Shown: positions 31,461 through 40,717 of the stretch, piece by piece
Numbering within the stretch: the stretch's first letter is position 1
Layout of the letters: every line of letters starts with the position of its first letter
Source: CAWJMF01 sp963843945
GTDB taxonomy: Bacteria; Vulcanimicrobiota; Vulcanimicrobiia; Vulcanimicrobiales; Vulcanimicrobiaceae
Length of the DNA stretch: 64,000 bases
Direction: 5' to 3'
Assembly: GCA_963843945.1 (NCBI GenBank)
Contig: CAWJMF010000002.1
Location: 2,108,001 to 2,172,000 of the forward strand
The notes under the pieces: generated by a model
What the model was told of the DNA's origin: nothing
Seen by the model: the letters and a program-made list of their open reading frames with translations, nothing else
Databases searched by the model: none
Program-made: the position numbers and the translations under genes

Positions 31461-34400
31461 ATGCCTGCTGCGCGGTATGCCGAGCTGCACTGCCGCTCCA
31501 ACTTCAGCTTCCTGGAAGGGGCCTCACACCCTGAGGAGTTGATCGAGCGCGGCCGCGAGTTGGGCTTGGCCGGACTAGCGTTGACCGATCGCGACGGGGT
31601 CTACGGCTCCGTCCGCTTTTCCAAAGCCGCCAAGCCCGCCGACTTTCCGGCGATCGTCGGCGCCGAGCTGACGCTCGACGTCCCCGAGATGCGACCCAAA
31701 CGCCGCAGCGCTCCCACGCCCGCCGAGTCGCATGCCTTTCCGCGCCTCGTTCTGCTTGCCGAAGACGAGAGCGGCTACGCCAACCTGGCGCATGCGATCT
31801 CGACCGCGCAATTGCGGGGCCGCAAACGCGACGCGCGCTTGCAGCTCGGCGACCTCGACGGCAGGACGCAGCGGACTCATCGCGCTCTCCGCTTCGCGCC
31901 ACGGTTACGCCGAAGAAGCGCTGCAGCGCGGCGACGCCGCGACCGCGCGCGAACGCATCGCGGCGCTGCGCGATATCTTTCCCGGCCGCTTTTATCTCGA
32001 ACTGCAACACCACTTGCGCCCCGAAGACGCGCGCCTCGTCTTAGCGCAACTCCGGCTAGCCGAAGATCTCAACGCGCCGTATGTCGCAACCAACGGCGCC
32101 GCTTACGCGCGTCCCGAAGACGCGCTGCTCTGCGACGTCCTCACCTGCATCAAATACAAAACCAATCTCCCCAAAGCCGGCACGCTGCTTCTTCCCAACC
32201 ACGAGTTCTACCTCAAGAGTCCGTCCCAAATGGCGCGCATCTTCGCACCCTATCCCAAAGCTCTCGACAACACCCTCGCCATCGCCGAACGCTGCCGCTT
32301 CCGGCTCGACAAACTCGCCGGCCAATTCCCGCTCTTCCCCGTACCACCAACCGAGTCGAGCACGCATTCCTATCTTCGCACGCTCGTCGACCGCGGCGCC
32401 AAAAAGCGTTACGGCAATCCGCTTCCAACCAAAGTCGAACGCCAACTCGAATACGAGCTCGGCATCATCGCGCGCCTCGACCTCGCCGGCTACTTCCTCG
32501 TCGTCTGGGACATCGCACACAAAGCCGAAGAGCTCGGCGTGCTCGCTCAAGGCCGCGGCTCCGCCGCCAACTCCGCCGTCTGCTACGCGCTCGGCATCAC
32601 CGCCGTCGACCCGGTCGGCATGAACCTGCTCTTCGAACGTTTCCTCTCCGAAGAACGCAACGAAGTCCCCGACATCGACATCGACTTCGCGCACCAAGAC
32701 CGCGAGAAAGTCATCCAGTACGTCTACGAGCGTTACGGCCGCGAGCACGCCGCCATGACCGCCGAAACCATCACCTACCGCACGCGCTCCGCCATCCGCG
32801 ACGTCGGCAAAGCCCTCGGCCTCTCGCTCGCGCAAGTCGACGCGATCTCGAAAGAATACGACGCCCGCGAATCCCTCGCCGGCGCAATGGGCACCGACGA
32901 ATCGGCCGAATCCAACGCTCTCCCCGCCTCGGTCCTGCGCCGGCGCGATCTCGACACCGGGTCCAACCTCCGCGTTTCGCGAGTCGAAGCTGGTGGGGGG
33001 GACGGTTCGGCGGCGGCACGGGGCCCCGTCGGGACCGCTGGCGATTTCCCCATCCATGGGGAAATCGCCGCTGCGCCGCTTGGAGCTCCCGCGCCTCCGG
33101 CGCTCCGCTCCAAGTCGGAGCTCCCGCCGAGGCCCCGTGCCGCCGCCGAACCGTCCCAGCCGAGCGGGGACTCGCGTGGACGGGGTGAGGCAACGAACGC
33201 GCGGCCGTTGAGCGCGAAGCCGGGCGATTACTATGGGTTCAGCGCGCGAGATTTCGGCGTTGATCCCGAGCCGAACGTGCGCGGGCCGGTCGGCGGCAAG
33301 GTCGGTGCGTTGCTGCTCGCGCTGTGCCGGCGGGTGGACGGGTTTCCGCGGCACATGGGGATCCACTCGGGCGGGATGGTGATCACGCGCGATCCGCTCG
33401 TGCAAGTCGCGCCGGTCGAGTGGGCGACGATGCGCGACCGGACGATCGTGCAGTGGGATAAGGACGATCTCAGCGATCTGGGGCTGATCAAGATCGATCT
33501 CTGGGCTTGGGGATGCTCTCGCTGTTGCGCGATGCGTTTTCCTTATATAGGCGGCGTTACGGGGAGACGAAGCCCGCGCTGTCGCTGGCGAGCATTCCGG
33601 CGGACGATAAGGCGACCTACGACATGCTGCACGCTAGCCGACTCGGTCGGCGTCTTCCAGGTCGAGTCGCGCGCGCAGCAGTCGATGCTGCCGCGCATGA
33701 AGCCGGTCTGCTTTTACGATATCGTGATGCAGGTGGCGATCATCCGGCCGGGCCCGATTCAGGGCGACATGATTCATCCGTTTTTGCGCCGGCGCAACGG
33801 CATGGAGCCGGTGACCTATCCGCATCCGAAGCTGAAGCCGGTGCTGGAACGGACGCTGGGCGTACCGCTGTTTCAAGAACAGGGCATGCGCATGGCGATC
33901 GAGGCGGCCGGGTTCTCGCCGGGCGAGGCCGATCAGCTGCGCCGCGCGATGGGGCACAAACGCTCGCGCGAGCGCATGGCCGAGATCTATCCGAGGCTGA
34001 TCGACGGCATGGTGCAAAACGGCATCGAGCGCGAAGCGGCCGAGCAGCTCTTTCACATGCTGCGAAGGTTTCGCCGACTACGGTTTCCCGGAATCGCACG
34101 CCGCCAGCTTCGCGCTGCTCTCGTATGCCTCGGCCTACGTGAAATGCCACGAGCCCGCCGTGTTCTTGCGCGGCGATCCTCAACGTGCAGCCGATGGGCT
34201 TTTACTCGACCGAAGTGCTGGTCAACGACGCGCGCCGGCACGACGTCGTGGTGCGGCCGATCGAAGTCAACGCAAGCGAGTACTGGAGTTTTGTCGATCC
34301 CGAAGGGCGCGCTGCGGCTCGGCTTTCATGTGGTGCGCGGCCTCGGCGAAGCGCAGCGCTCGCAGCTCGAAGCGGCCCTCGCGCAAGGCGCGTTCGGCGA

Positions 34401-35024
34401 TCTCGCCGATTTCGCGGCGCGCACGGGCTTGAGCAAGGACGCGCTGGAAAACCTCGCAATCGCGGGCGCCTTCGCACCGTGGTTCGGCTCGCGGCGCGAA
34501 GCGATGTGGGCGCTGCGCGCGCTCGACGAACGCGATCGCGCGCGGCGAACTGGGCCGCGCGATGGAGATCGAGGACGAGCCCGAAGCGGCCTTCGCACGC
34601 TTGACTCCGCTCGAAGAGACCGCCTTCGACCTATGGTCGCACCGGCGTCACGACCGGAACGCAACCGATCGCGCACTTCCGCGCGGAGCTCGACGCGCAC
34701 GGCGTCGTCTCGGCCGGCCGCCTGAGCGCGATGCCGAATCACCTGATTTGCAAGGTCGGCGGCATGGTCATCACGCGCCAGCGACCCGGAACGGCTAAGG
34801 GGTTCGTCTTTCTCACGCTCGAGGACGAAACCGGCTTGGTCAACGTCATCGTGAATCCCGCAGTCTACGAACGCAACCGGCGCGTGATCCGCTCCGCCAG
34901 TGCGCTGATCATCGAGGGCACTCTTCAGAAAGAACAAGGTTGCCTCGATATGCTCGCCAAGCGCTTTTGGCCGCTCGAAACGCACGGTACGACCGACGGC
35001 ATTGCTGCACGCAACTTCCACTAA
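31461..35024 (+). pseudogene. dnaE2: Error-prone DNA polymerase DnaE2 (ImuC), interrupted by eight frameshifts
   Basis: The start AELHCRSNFSFLEGASHPEE and the catalytic PDIDIDF identify a C-family translesion polymerase (DnaE2/ImuC). Coding similarity runs to 35024 but changes frame near 31863, 33500, 33637, 34062, 34170, 34305, 34545 and 34636. Seven changes look like single-base insertions and one (near 33500) like a single-base deletion. Between them the sequence is well conserved and free of stops in the right frame, e.g. GFADYGFPESHAASFALL and GRTGVTTGTQPIAHFR. About 66 extra residues at 32978-33176 come from a palindromic element. No imuA or imuB is adjacent. It is either a very young pseudogene or a region of assembly error. 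Confidence 0.85.
32978..33176. repeat. Nested palindromic element inside dnaE2
   Basis: Outer arms at 32999-33025 and 33131-33157 are a perfect 27-bp inverted repeat, with further weak pairing out to CGCGAGTC (32978-32985) and GACTCGCG (33169-33176). Inside are a 14-bp perfect hairpin (33040-33053 with 33056-33069, core GATTTCCCC) and an 8-bp pair CTTGGAGC / GCTCCAAG. The 27-bp-arm unit is 159 bp, a multiple of three, and adds no stop to the local frame. It resembles a REP/MITE-like or RPE-like mobile palindrome. A related copy is at 58500-58650. Confidence 0.8.
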
Positions 35025-35113
35025 CGTGCGTCCGCAGCAAGGCTGCGAGTAGGCTTTCGCCGCCTGTCCGCCAAGCTTAAGACCGTTCCCGATCGACGAA
35101 AGGAAGTGTCCGA

Positions 35114-35551
35114 ATGAAACACCGTCCGCCGCTCTTCGGCATCGCCGCGATCTGCGCGCTCTGCGCCACGACGGCTGCCCTCGCGCAAATCGCTCCGGGC
35201 GACACCGGCGCAGGCGTCAAACGCGGCGTTCACTCGATGAACAACTCGGGCGAAGTCGGCTCCGTGACGCTTTTCAACCGCGCTAACGGCAACAAGACGC
35301 TCGTCGTGATCGAACTCGCCGGAGAACCGAACGGCCGGCAACAACCGGCAAGCCTCCACCGCGGTAAAGAATGCGACGCGGTGACCCCCGAGCCGGCGTA
35401 TCCGCTCTCGCCTGCGGTCAACGGTGTGTCCCGCACGCTGGTCGAAGCACCGGAAGCAAAGCTGCTCTCCGGCAATTACGTCGTGGTCGTTCACGCCGCC
35501 GACAACAAGATGGAGCAGTACGTTTCCTGCGGGCCGCTCTACCCGTCGTAG
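35114..35551 (+). CDS. Small exported protein with Cu/Zn-SOD- or CHRD-like pattern
   Basis: A 145-residue protein with a clear signal peptide (about 25 residues, ending ALAQ) and a good ribosome binding site (AAAGGAAG). The mature part is beta-rich, with SLHRGKECD, YPLSPAVNG, GNYVVVVHAAD and a final CGPLY. This Cys pair and His pattern recalls small Cu/Zn-superoxide-dismutase-like or CHRD-like extracellular proteins. The full set of SOD metal ligands is not visible, so enzymatic activity is doubtful. It is preceded by a small hairpin (35033-35047) after dnaE2. Confidence 0.65.
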   Translation: MKHRPPLFGIAAICALCATTAALAQIAPGDTGAGVKRGVHSMNNSGEVGSVTLFNRANGNKTLVVIELAGEPNGRQQPASLHRGKECDAVTPEPAYPLSPAVNGVSRTLVEAPEAKLLSGNYVVVVHAADNKMEQYVSCGPLYPS

Positions 35552-35642
35552 CCGGCGGAATGTGCGTCGTCACACAGCGGTTTCGCTCGCAACGGCGCAC
35601 AAGAACTCATCCCTCCCCAGAGCCGCATAGAGAACGTTCGCA

Positions 35643-36572
35643 ATGCCCGATTTGATCGATCCGACGCGCGCGACCTCGCCGGCATTCAACCGGCGCACGT
35701 TCGTCGGTCTCTCGGCCGGTGCGGCCGGTTTCGGCGGCGCGGCCGCGGCGGCGATCGCCGCGCCGGCGCCGGCGTACGGGCAACCGCACCCGCCGATCGT
35801 TGCCGAGAACGATCCCGACATCGCGGCGCAGCCTTTGCAGCTCTCGTATCAGTGGCGCGGTTCGACGCGCGTGGTCGAGTCCTACACCGCGCAGCCGAAG
35901 AACGCGAAAGCCTCGACGCCCGGCATCGTCGTGGTCCAAGCGATCTGGGGCGTCGACGCGCAGCTGCGCGACGTGGTGCGGCGCCTAGCCAAGGCCGGCT
36001 ACGTCGCGATCGCGCCGGATCTCTACAGCGGCCTCGGCGCGCCGAGCGGCGACGGCTCGACGGACTACGCCGCCTTTAGTCCGTTCGCCGCGAAGCTGTC
36101 CGACGACACGGTCGATCGCGACTTGCAGCAGAGCGCCCTCTGGATCCGCCGGCAAGGCCAAGCCTCGACGAAAGCCGGCATCGTCGGTTTTTGCATGGGC
36201 GGCAGCATCGCGCTGCGCCAAAGCGTCGATAGCCCGAACGATTTCAAAGCGGTCTCGGTCTTCTACGGGAAGGTCCGCTATTCGGCCGACGACAGCAACA
36301 AGGGCTCGATCGTTCCGATCGACCTCGCCTACGCGAGCAGCCTGGCCGTCCCCGTCGTGGGAAGCTGGGGCGCCCGCGACACCAGCATCTTGCCCGACGA
36401 CGTGCGCGCGCTCGAGCAGCGCCTCACGGATCTGAACAAGCCGCACGACTTCGCCCTTTACGACGAAGCGGGTCACGCGTTCTTCGACGACACGCGCGCT
36501 TCGTACGTCGCGAGCGCGGCCAACGACGCGTGGCTGCGCACGATCTCCTGGTTCCGGCGCTTCCTTTCCTAG
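35643..36572 (+). CDS. Exported dienelactone hydrolase family protein
   Basis: A 309-residue alpha/beta hydrolase. A twin-arginine-type signal is seen (NRRTFVGLSAGAAGFGGAA), so it may be exported folded. The catalytic triad is Cys in GFCMGG (about 185), Asp in WGARDTSI and His in EAGHAFF, the layout of dienelactone hydrolases. Natural substrates of such exported members are mostly unknown; hydrolysis of lactones or esters is expected. ATG 35643 lacks a strong ribosome binding site. The next gene starts 1 nt after its stop. Confidence 0.82.
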   Translation: MPDLIDPTRATSPAFNRRTFVGLSAGAAGFGGAAAAAIAAPAPAYGQPHPPIVAENDPDIAAQPLQLSYQWRGSTRVVESYTAQPKNAKASTPGIVVVQAIWGVDAQLRDVVRRLAKAGYVAIAPDLYSGLGAPSGDGSTDYAAFSPFAAKLSDDTVDRDLQQSALWIRRQGQASTKAGIVGFCMGGSIALRQSVDSPNDFKAVSVFYGKVRYSADDSNKGSIVPIDLAYASSLAVPVVGSWGARDTSILPDDVRALEQRLTDLNKPHDFALYDEAGHAFFDDTRASYVASAANDAWLRTISWFRRFLS

Positions 36573-36573
36573 C

Positions 36574-37671
36574 ATGTCTTTCACGCTGGTTCACTGCGCG
36601 GACGTCCATCTCGACACGACCTTTCCCGAGACCCGTGGCGGTGCGGCGCGGCGAGCGGCGCTGGCCGATGCGTTCGTGCGCATCGTCGACGAAGCGCTGG
36701 AGCGCCGGGCCGACGCGCTGACGATCGGCGGCGACCTCTACGAAGCCGAACGCGCGGGGCCGGCGACCGTCCGCTTTCTCTTCGAGCAGTTCGCTCGCTT
36801 CGGCAAGCCGATCTTCATCGCACCGGGCAACCACGATCCGCACGCGCCCGGCTCGTTGCTGGCGCGCCCGGATCTGCCCGAGAACGTGCTCGTTTTCAAC
36901 GAAGCAGCCTGGCGCGCGATTCCGCTGGCCGAAGGTATCACGCTCTACGGATTCGGCCACACGCCGGCCGAACCGGGTCGACCGTTCGCCAGCGCGCGCT
37001 TCGAGCGCGGCGGCGTGCAAGTCGCACTCGTCCACGGGAGCGACGAAGCGCGCTGCCCGCCGAATAAGCGCGCGACGGCGCCCTTCTCGCAGCGCGAGGT
37101 CACGGCTTCGGGTGCGAGCCTGCTGCTGACCGGGCACTACCACGGCGGCTATTTGGCAACCGAGCGGGGGCGCGCGGTAATCGCCTACCCAGGGTCGCCC
37201 GAACCGATCAAGTTCGGCGAGGGCGCGGCGCACGGCGTGGTAGCGTTGCGCGTCGAGGGCGATACCGTCGAAGCGACGCTGGTCCCGATCGCGCGCACGC
37301 GACTCTTCGAAATCGACTGCGACTTGAGCGGCGTCGGACACGAGCACGCCGCGCTCGCGCGCGTCGAGAAGGCGCTCGAGCCGCTCGGGCGCCGCGACTA
37401 CGTTCGCATGCACCTGACGGGTCAGGTCGCCCACGGCACGCGGCTCGACGCGCGCTCCATCCAAGATCGTTTCGAGCCGGACCTCGGTTCGCTCGAATTG
37501 AGCGACCGCACGACCTCGTTCGATTACGAATCGATCGCGCGCGAACCGACGGTGCGCGGCCACGTCGTGCGCGATCTGCTCGCGCTCGCACGCGACGACG
37601 ATTCAGACCTGCCCGGCGAGGCGCTGCGCTACGCGCTCGCGGCGTTCGACGGCGCGGAGATCGCACCGTGA
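36574..37671 (+). CDS. YhaO/SbcD-like metallophosphoesterase (DNA repair exonuclease)
   Basis: A 365-residue nuclease-type phosphoesterase. The five metal-binding motifs are in order: CADVHLD, GGDLYE, GNHDPH, HGSDE and GHYHGG. The C-terminal third is a capping/interaction region. It overlaps the next gene (GTGA), which encodes its SMC-like ATPase partner, so together they resemble the YhaO-YhaN (SbcDC/Mre11-Rad50-like) complex acting on DNA ends. Confidence 0.86.
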   Translation: MSFTLVHCADVHLDTTFPETRGGAARRAALADAFVRIVDEALERRADALTIGGDLYEAERAGPATVRFLFEQFARFGKPIFIAPGNHDPHAPGSLLARPDLPENVLVFNEAAWRAIPLAEGITLYGFGHTPAEPGRPFASARFERGGVQVALVHGSDEARCPPNKRATAPFSQREVTASGASLLLTGHYHGGYLATERGRAVIAYPGSPEPIKFGEGAAHGVVALRVEGDTVEATLVPIARTRLFEIDCDLSGVGHEHAALARVEKALEPLGRRDYVRMHLTGQVAHGTRLDARSIQDRFEPDLGSLELSDRTTSFDYESIAREPTVRGHVVRDLLALARDDDSDLPGEALRYALAAFDGAEIAP

Positions 37672-40112
37672 AGCTCGTCGAACTGCGCATCGACGGCTTC
37701 GGGCGCTTGACCGACCGCACCGTGCGCTTCGATCCCCGCTTCAACGTGATCTACGGACCCAACGAAGCCGGGAAGTCGACCTTGACGAGCGCGATCTTGG
37801 CGTCGCTGTACGGTTCCGTGCGCGGCGAGCGCGATTCGTGGCGCCCCTGGTCCGGCGCGCGCTACGGCGCGGCGCTGAAGTACGTGCTCTCCGACGGCCG
37901 CGAGTTCGAAGTACAGCGCGACTTCGAGCGCGACGGCAAAGGCGTGCACGTCTACGATGCGAGCGGCAACGACGTTTCGGGCGAGTGCGCGGTCGGGCGC
38001 AGCGTGGTGCCGGGCCTCGCGCACCTCGGCGTTCCCATCGAGGTTTTTCTCAACGCGTCCTTCGTCGCGCAAGGCGAGGTCGCGATCGACGGGTCGCGCG
38101 CGGAGCGCATCAGTCACGCCTTGGCGCAAGCCCTCGACGGCGGGCCGCGCGAAGACGCAGCGCTGGGTGCGCTCAAACGCCTCGACGAGGCCCTGGCCGC
38201 GCACGTCGGCAGCCGCCGCGCCACGGTCAACGCGCCGCTGCGCCACCTCAACGAAGAGCTGCTGGAAGTCGAGGAGCGTGGCAATGAGGTGCGAGCCCGC
38301 TTGCGCGAATTGGACGACCTGCGGGGCCGGCTCGGCGCCGAGACGGCGCGCAGCGCCGAACTCGAAGAGGCGCTGCGCGAACACGAGCGCCGCACGCGCG
38401 CGGTGCGGGCCTCGGTGCTCCGCTCCCGGCTCGACGCCTTGCGCGAAATTCGCGACGAACTGGCCGACCTGCAAGCAAAGCGCGCGGATTACGACGACGT
38501 CGAAGATTTCTCGAACGAGCGCGTTCCCGAACTCGAGAAGCGCTACCGCGAGTGGCATACGCTCGAAGCGCTGGCCGTCGATCGGGCCGCCGAAGCGGCC
38601 AAAGCGCGCGTCACGCCCTCGCTGCTGGCCGAACTCGACGAGCGCCTAAGCCAAGGCGGCAGCCTCGACGACCAGGCTTTCGCCGAACTCGAAGCGGCGG
38701 CGAAGAGCGCCACCGAAGCGCGCGACAAGGCGACCTTCGCCGCCAACGAGGTGCAAGCGGCGCGCCGCTCGATCGACGGCGGCAGCGAATTGTTTGGCGC
38801 CGCCTTCGCATCGGGAATCTTCGTCGGCGCGGGGGCTTGCCTCTTGGCCTTCTTCGCCGATTGGATGCTCGCGGCGCCGACCGCACTGCTCGCCGTGCTG
38901 CTCTTCATCTTCGCCGAAACGCGCTGGCGCAAGCGGCGCGCCGCGCTGCGCCGCATCGGCGAGATGCAGTCGAGCGCCGATCGGGCCGTCGCGGCCGAGC
39001 GCGAGGCCGCCGAAAAGGTCGCGAACGTCCTCGAACCGCTCGGCGCCGCCTCGCTCGAGGAGTTGAGCAAACGCCGGCACCGCGCGCGGGAACTGCTCCA
39101 GCGCCGCGACGCGGGCCGGCACGCCGCCGAGCGCGCCGCCGAAGCGCGCGCCAAAGCCGAACGCTCCGCAACCGCCTTCGACGATCTGGCACGCAGCATG
39201 CTTCCGGCGACCGGCTCGCGCGAGGCCGACCTCGCCGCGGTCAAGTCGCGCGAGTCGCGGCGCAGCGCGCGCGACGGCATCGACCTGCGGCTCTCGATGC
39301 TCGACGTGCGCCGCAACGACGTACTGCGCGAGGAAGACGAGTTCGCGCTCGCCGCCGAGCTGGCCGAGCTCATCGCGGGCGGCACGAATCCGGCGCCGCT
39401 CGAGCCCGGTGTCTCGCCGCGCGCGTTCGAAGCCGAGCGCGCCGACCTCGAACGGCGCGCTAGCGAAAGCCGCACGGCGATTGCGGCGAACGGCGCCGAG
39501 TTGCGCACGGCCGAAGCGCAAATCGGCGATCTCGCCGCGCTCGACGAAGCGGCGCAGCGCCTGCGCGCCGAATGCGCGCGGCTCGAACGCTTCGAAGCTG
39601 CGATCGCCTTGGCGCGCGAGAAAATCGACGAGCGCACGCGCGAGGCGCACCAGAAGTTTGCACGGCGCCTAGGAGACTACGCGTCGCGCACGCTGGCAGA
39701 GGTGACCGCCGGCCGCTACGGCGACGTCCGGGTCGATCCCACGACGCTCGCCGTGCGCGTGCGCGCGCCGGAAACCGGCGCGATCGTCGACCTCACCGAA
39801 CTGTCGGCCGGAACGCGCGAGCAAGCCTACCTCGTCGTCCGGCTCGCAATGCTGCGCATGTTCGGCGAAGGGATAGAGGCGGCGCCGCTCTTGCTCGACG
39901 ACCCCTTCAGCTATTGGGACGAAGCGCGTATCGAGCGCGGCTTCCCGGTCCTCGAGACGGCCGCCAAAGAGGCGCAGGTCGTCGTCTTCACGGCGAGCCG
40001 CGACTTCTGCGAAACCGCCGCGCAGCGCGGCGCGCATATCATCCACCTCGAGGACGCCCCCAAAGCGCTGCTGCGCAGCGTGCCGACGCTGCCGATCGTC
40101 GCCGAACTCTAG
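37668..40112 (+). CDS. YhaN/SbcC-like AAA ATPase with coiled coil and membrane hairpin
   Basis: An 814-residue SMC-type ATPase. Walker A GPNEAGKST is at about residue 30, the ABC signature ELSAGTREQAYLVVRL is near 710 and Walker B LLLDDPFSYWDE near 745. Long coiled coils flank two adjacent hydrophobic helices at about residues 375-420 (GIFVGAGACLLAFF, ALLAVLLFIF). This is the YhaN arrangement, different from SbcC, which has a zinc hook. It suggests a membrane-tethered DNA-end processing complex. GTG start overlapping the nuclease gene. Confidence 0.85.
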   Translation: MKLVELRIDGFGRLTDRTVRFDPRFNVIYGPNEAGKSTLTSAILASLYGSVRGERDSWRPWSGARYGAALKYVLSDGREFEVQRDFERDGKGVHVYDASGNDVSGECAVGRSVVPGLAHLGVPIEVFLNASFVAQGEVAIDGSRAERISHALAQALDGGPREDAALGALKRLDEALAAHVGSRRATVNAPLRHLNEELLEVEERGNEVRARLRELDDLRGRLGAETARSAELEEALREHERRTRAVRASVLRSRLDALREIRDELADLQAKRADYDDVEDFSNERVPELEKRYREWHTLEALAVDRAAEAAKARVTPSLLAELDERLSQGGSLDDQAFAELEAAAKSATEARDKATFAANEVQAARRSIDGGSELFGAAFASGIFVGAGACLLAFFADWMLAAPTALLAVLLFIFAETRWRKRRAALRRIGEMQSSADRAVAAEREAAEKVANVLEPLGAASLEELSKRRHRARELLQRRDAGRHAAERAAEARAKAERSATAFDDLARSMLPATGSREADLAAVKSRESRRSARDGIDLRLSMLDVRRNDVLREEDEFALAAELAELIAGGTNPAPLEPGVSPRAFEAERADLERRASESRTAIAANGAELRTAEAQIGDLAALDEAAQRLRAECARLERFEAAIALAREKIDERTREAHQKFARRLGDYASRTLAEVTAGRYGDVRVDPTTLAVRVRAPETGAIVDLTELSAGTREQAYLVVRLAMLRMFGEGIEAAPLLLDDPFSYWDEARIERGFPVLETAAKEAQVVVFTASRDFCETAAQRGAHIIHLEDAPKALLRSVPTLPIVAEL

Positions 40113-40177
40113 CGCTTCTCGCCCCGCGGAGGAACGTTAATCGCCGTCAGCGGGTTGCCGCGCCTTGGTCTCAGGCA

Positions 40178-40717
40178 CTAGCGGGCCGCGGCCTGAAGCT
40201 TCTTCAGTGCGGCGAGGGTGTTCGCGACGTGTTGGGCCGGATCGAGCGAGCTGTACGCATAGACGATCTTGCCGTCGGGGGCGATGACGTACGAGGTCCG
40301 ATCCGAGTAGGTGTCGGCGCCGCTCTTGATCAGTGCGTCGTATTCTTTGGAAATCGCGTGGTCGCCGTCGGAGGCGACCGCAAACTTGCTGCGGCACTCC
40401 GACACCGAGAACTTGTCGAGCGTGGCGATGTCGTCGCCGGAGACGCCGATGACCCTAGCGCCGAGTTTGGCGTAGTCGGCGATGTGGTCCGCAAAATCGT
40501 GCGCCTCGATCGTACACCCGCTCGTGAAGGCCGCCGGATAGAAATACAACACGACCGGCCCCTTCGCGAGCGCGGCACGCAAGTCGAAGGTAAAGACTTT
40601 TCCGCCGAGCGACGCCGGAGTTTTGAAAAGCGGCGCGGTCGTTCCCGGCGCGAGCGCGGCGAGCGCCGGGACGGCGCTCAACGCGGCGAGCAGCAGCGCT
40701 CCGAGCATGCGCCGCAT
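40178..40717 (-). CDS. Exported peroxiredoxin (BCP/PrxQ type)
   Basis: A 179-residue thiol peroxidase with an N-terminal signal segment (about 20 residues ending in ALA). The peroxidatic Cys68 is in FTSGCTIEAHDF and a possible resolving Cys108 in SVSECRSKF. It reduces peroxides using thiols, presumably in the periplasm. ATG 40717 overlaps the stop of the upstream acyl-CoA dehydrogenase; the longer open frame is out-of-frame sequence of that gene. The last gene before the convergent ATPase, 65 bp away. Confidence 0.85.
   Translation of the reverse strand: MRRMLGALLLAALSAVPALAALAPGTTAPLFKTPASLGGKVFTFDLRAALAKGPVVLYFYPAAFTSGCTIEAHDFADHIADYAKLGARVIGVSGDDIATLDKFSVSECRSKFAVASDGDHAISKEYDALIKSGADTYSDRTSYVIAPDGKIVYAYSSLDPAQHVANTLAALKKLQAAAR

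Noticed and set aside
32999..33157. Low-complexity linker domain in the polymerase
   Set aside because: The DNA is a nearly perfect nested palindrome, which a protein linker would not need; a repeat element explains it better.
31461..35024. Programmed frameshifting as an explanation for dnaE2
   Set aside because: Eight separate shifts without a shared slippery sequence make regulated recoding implausible compared with decay or assembly error.
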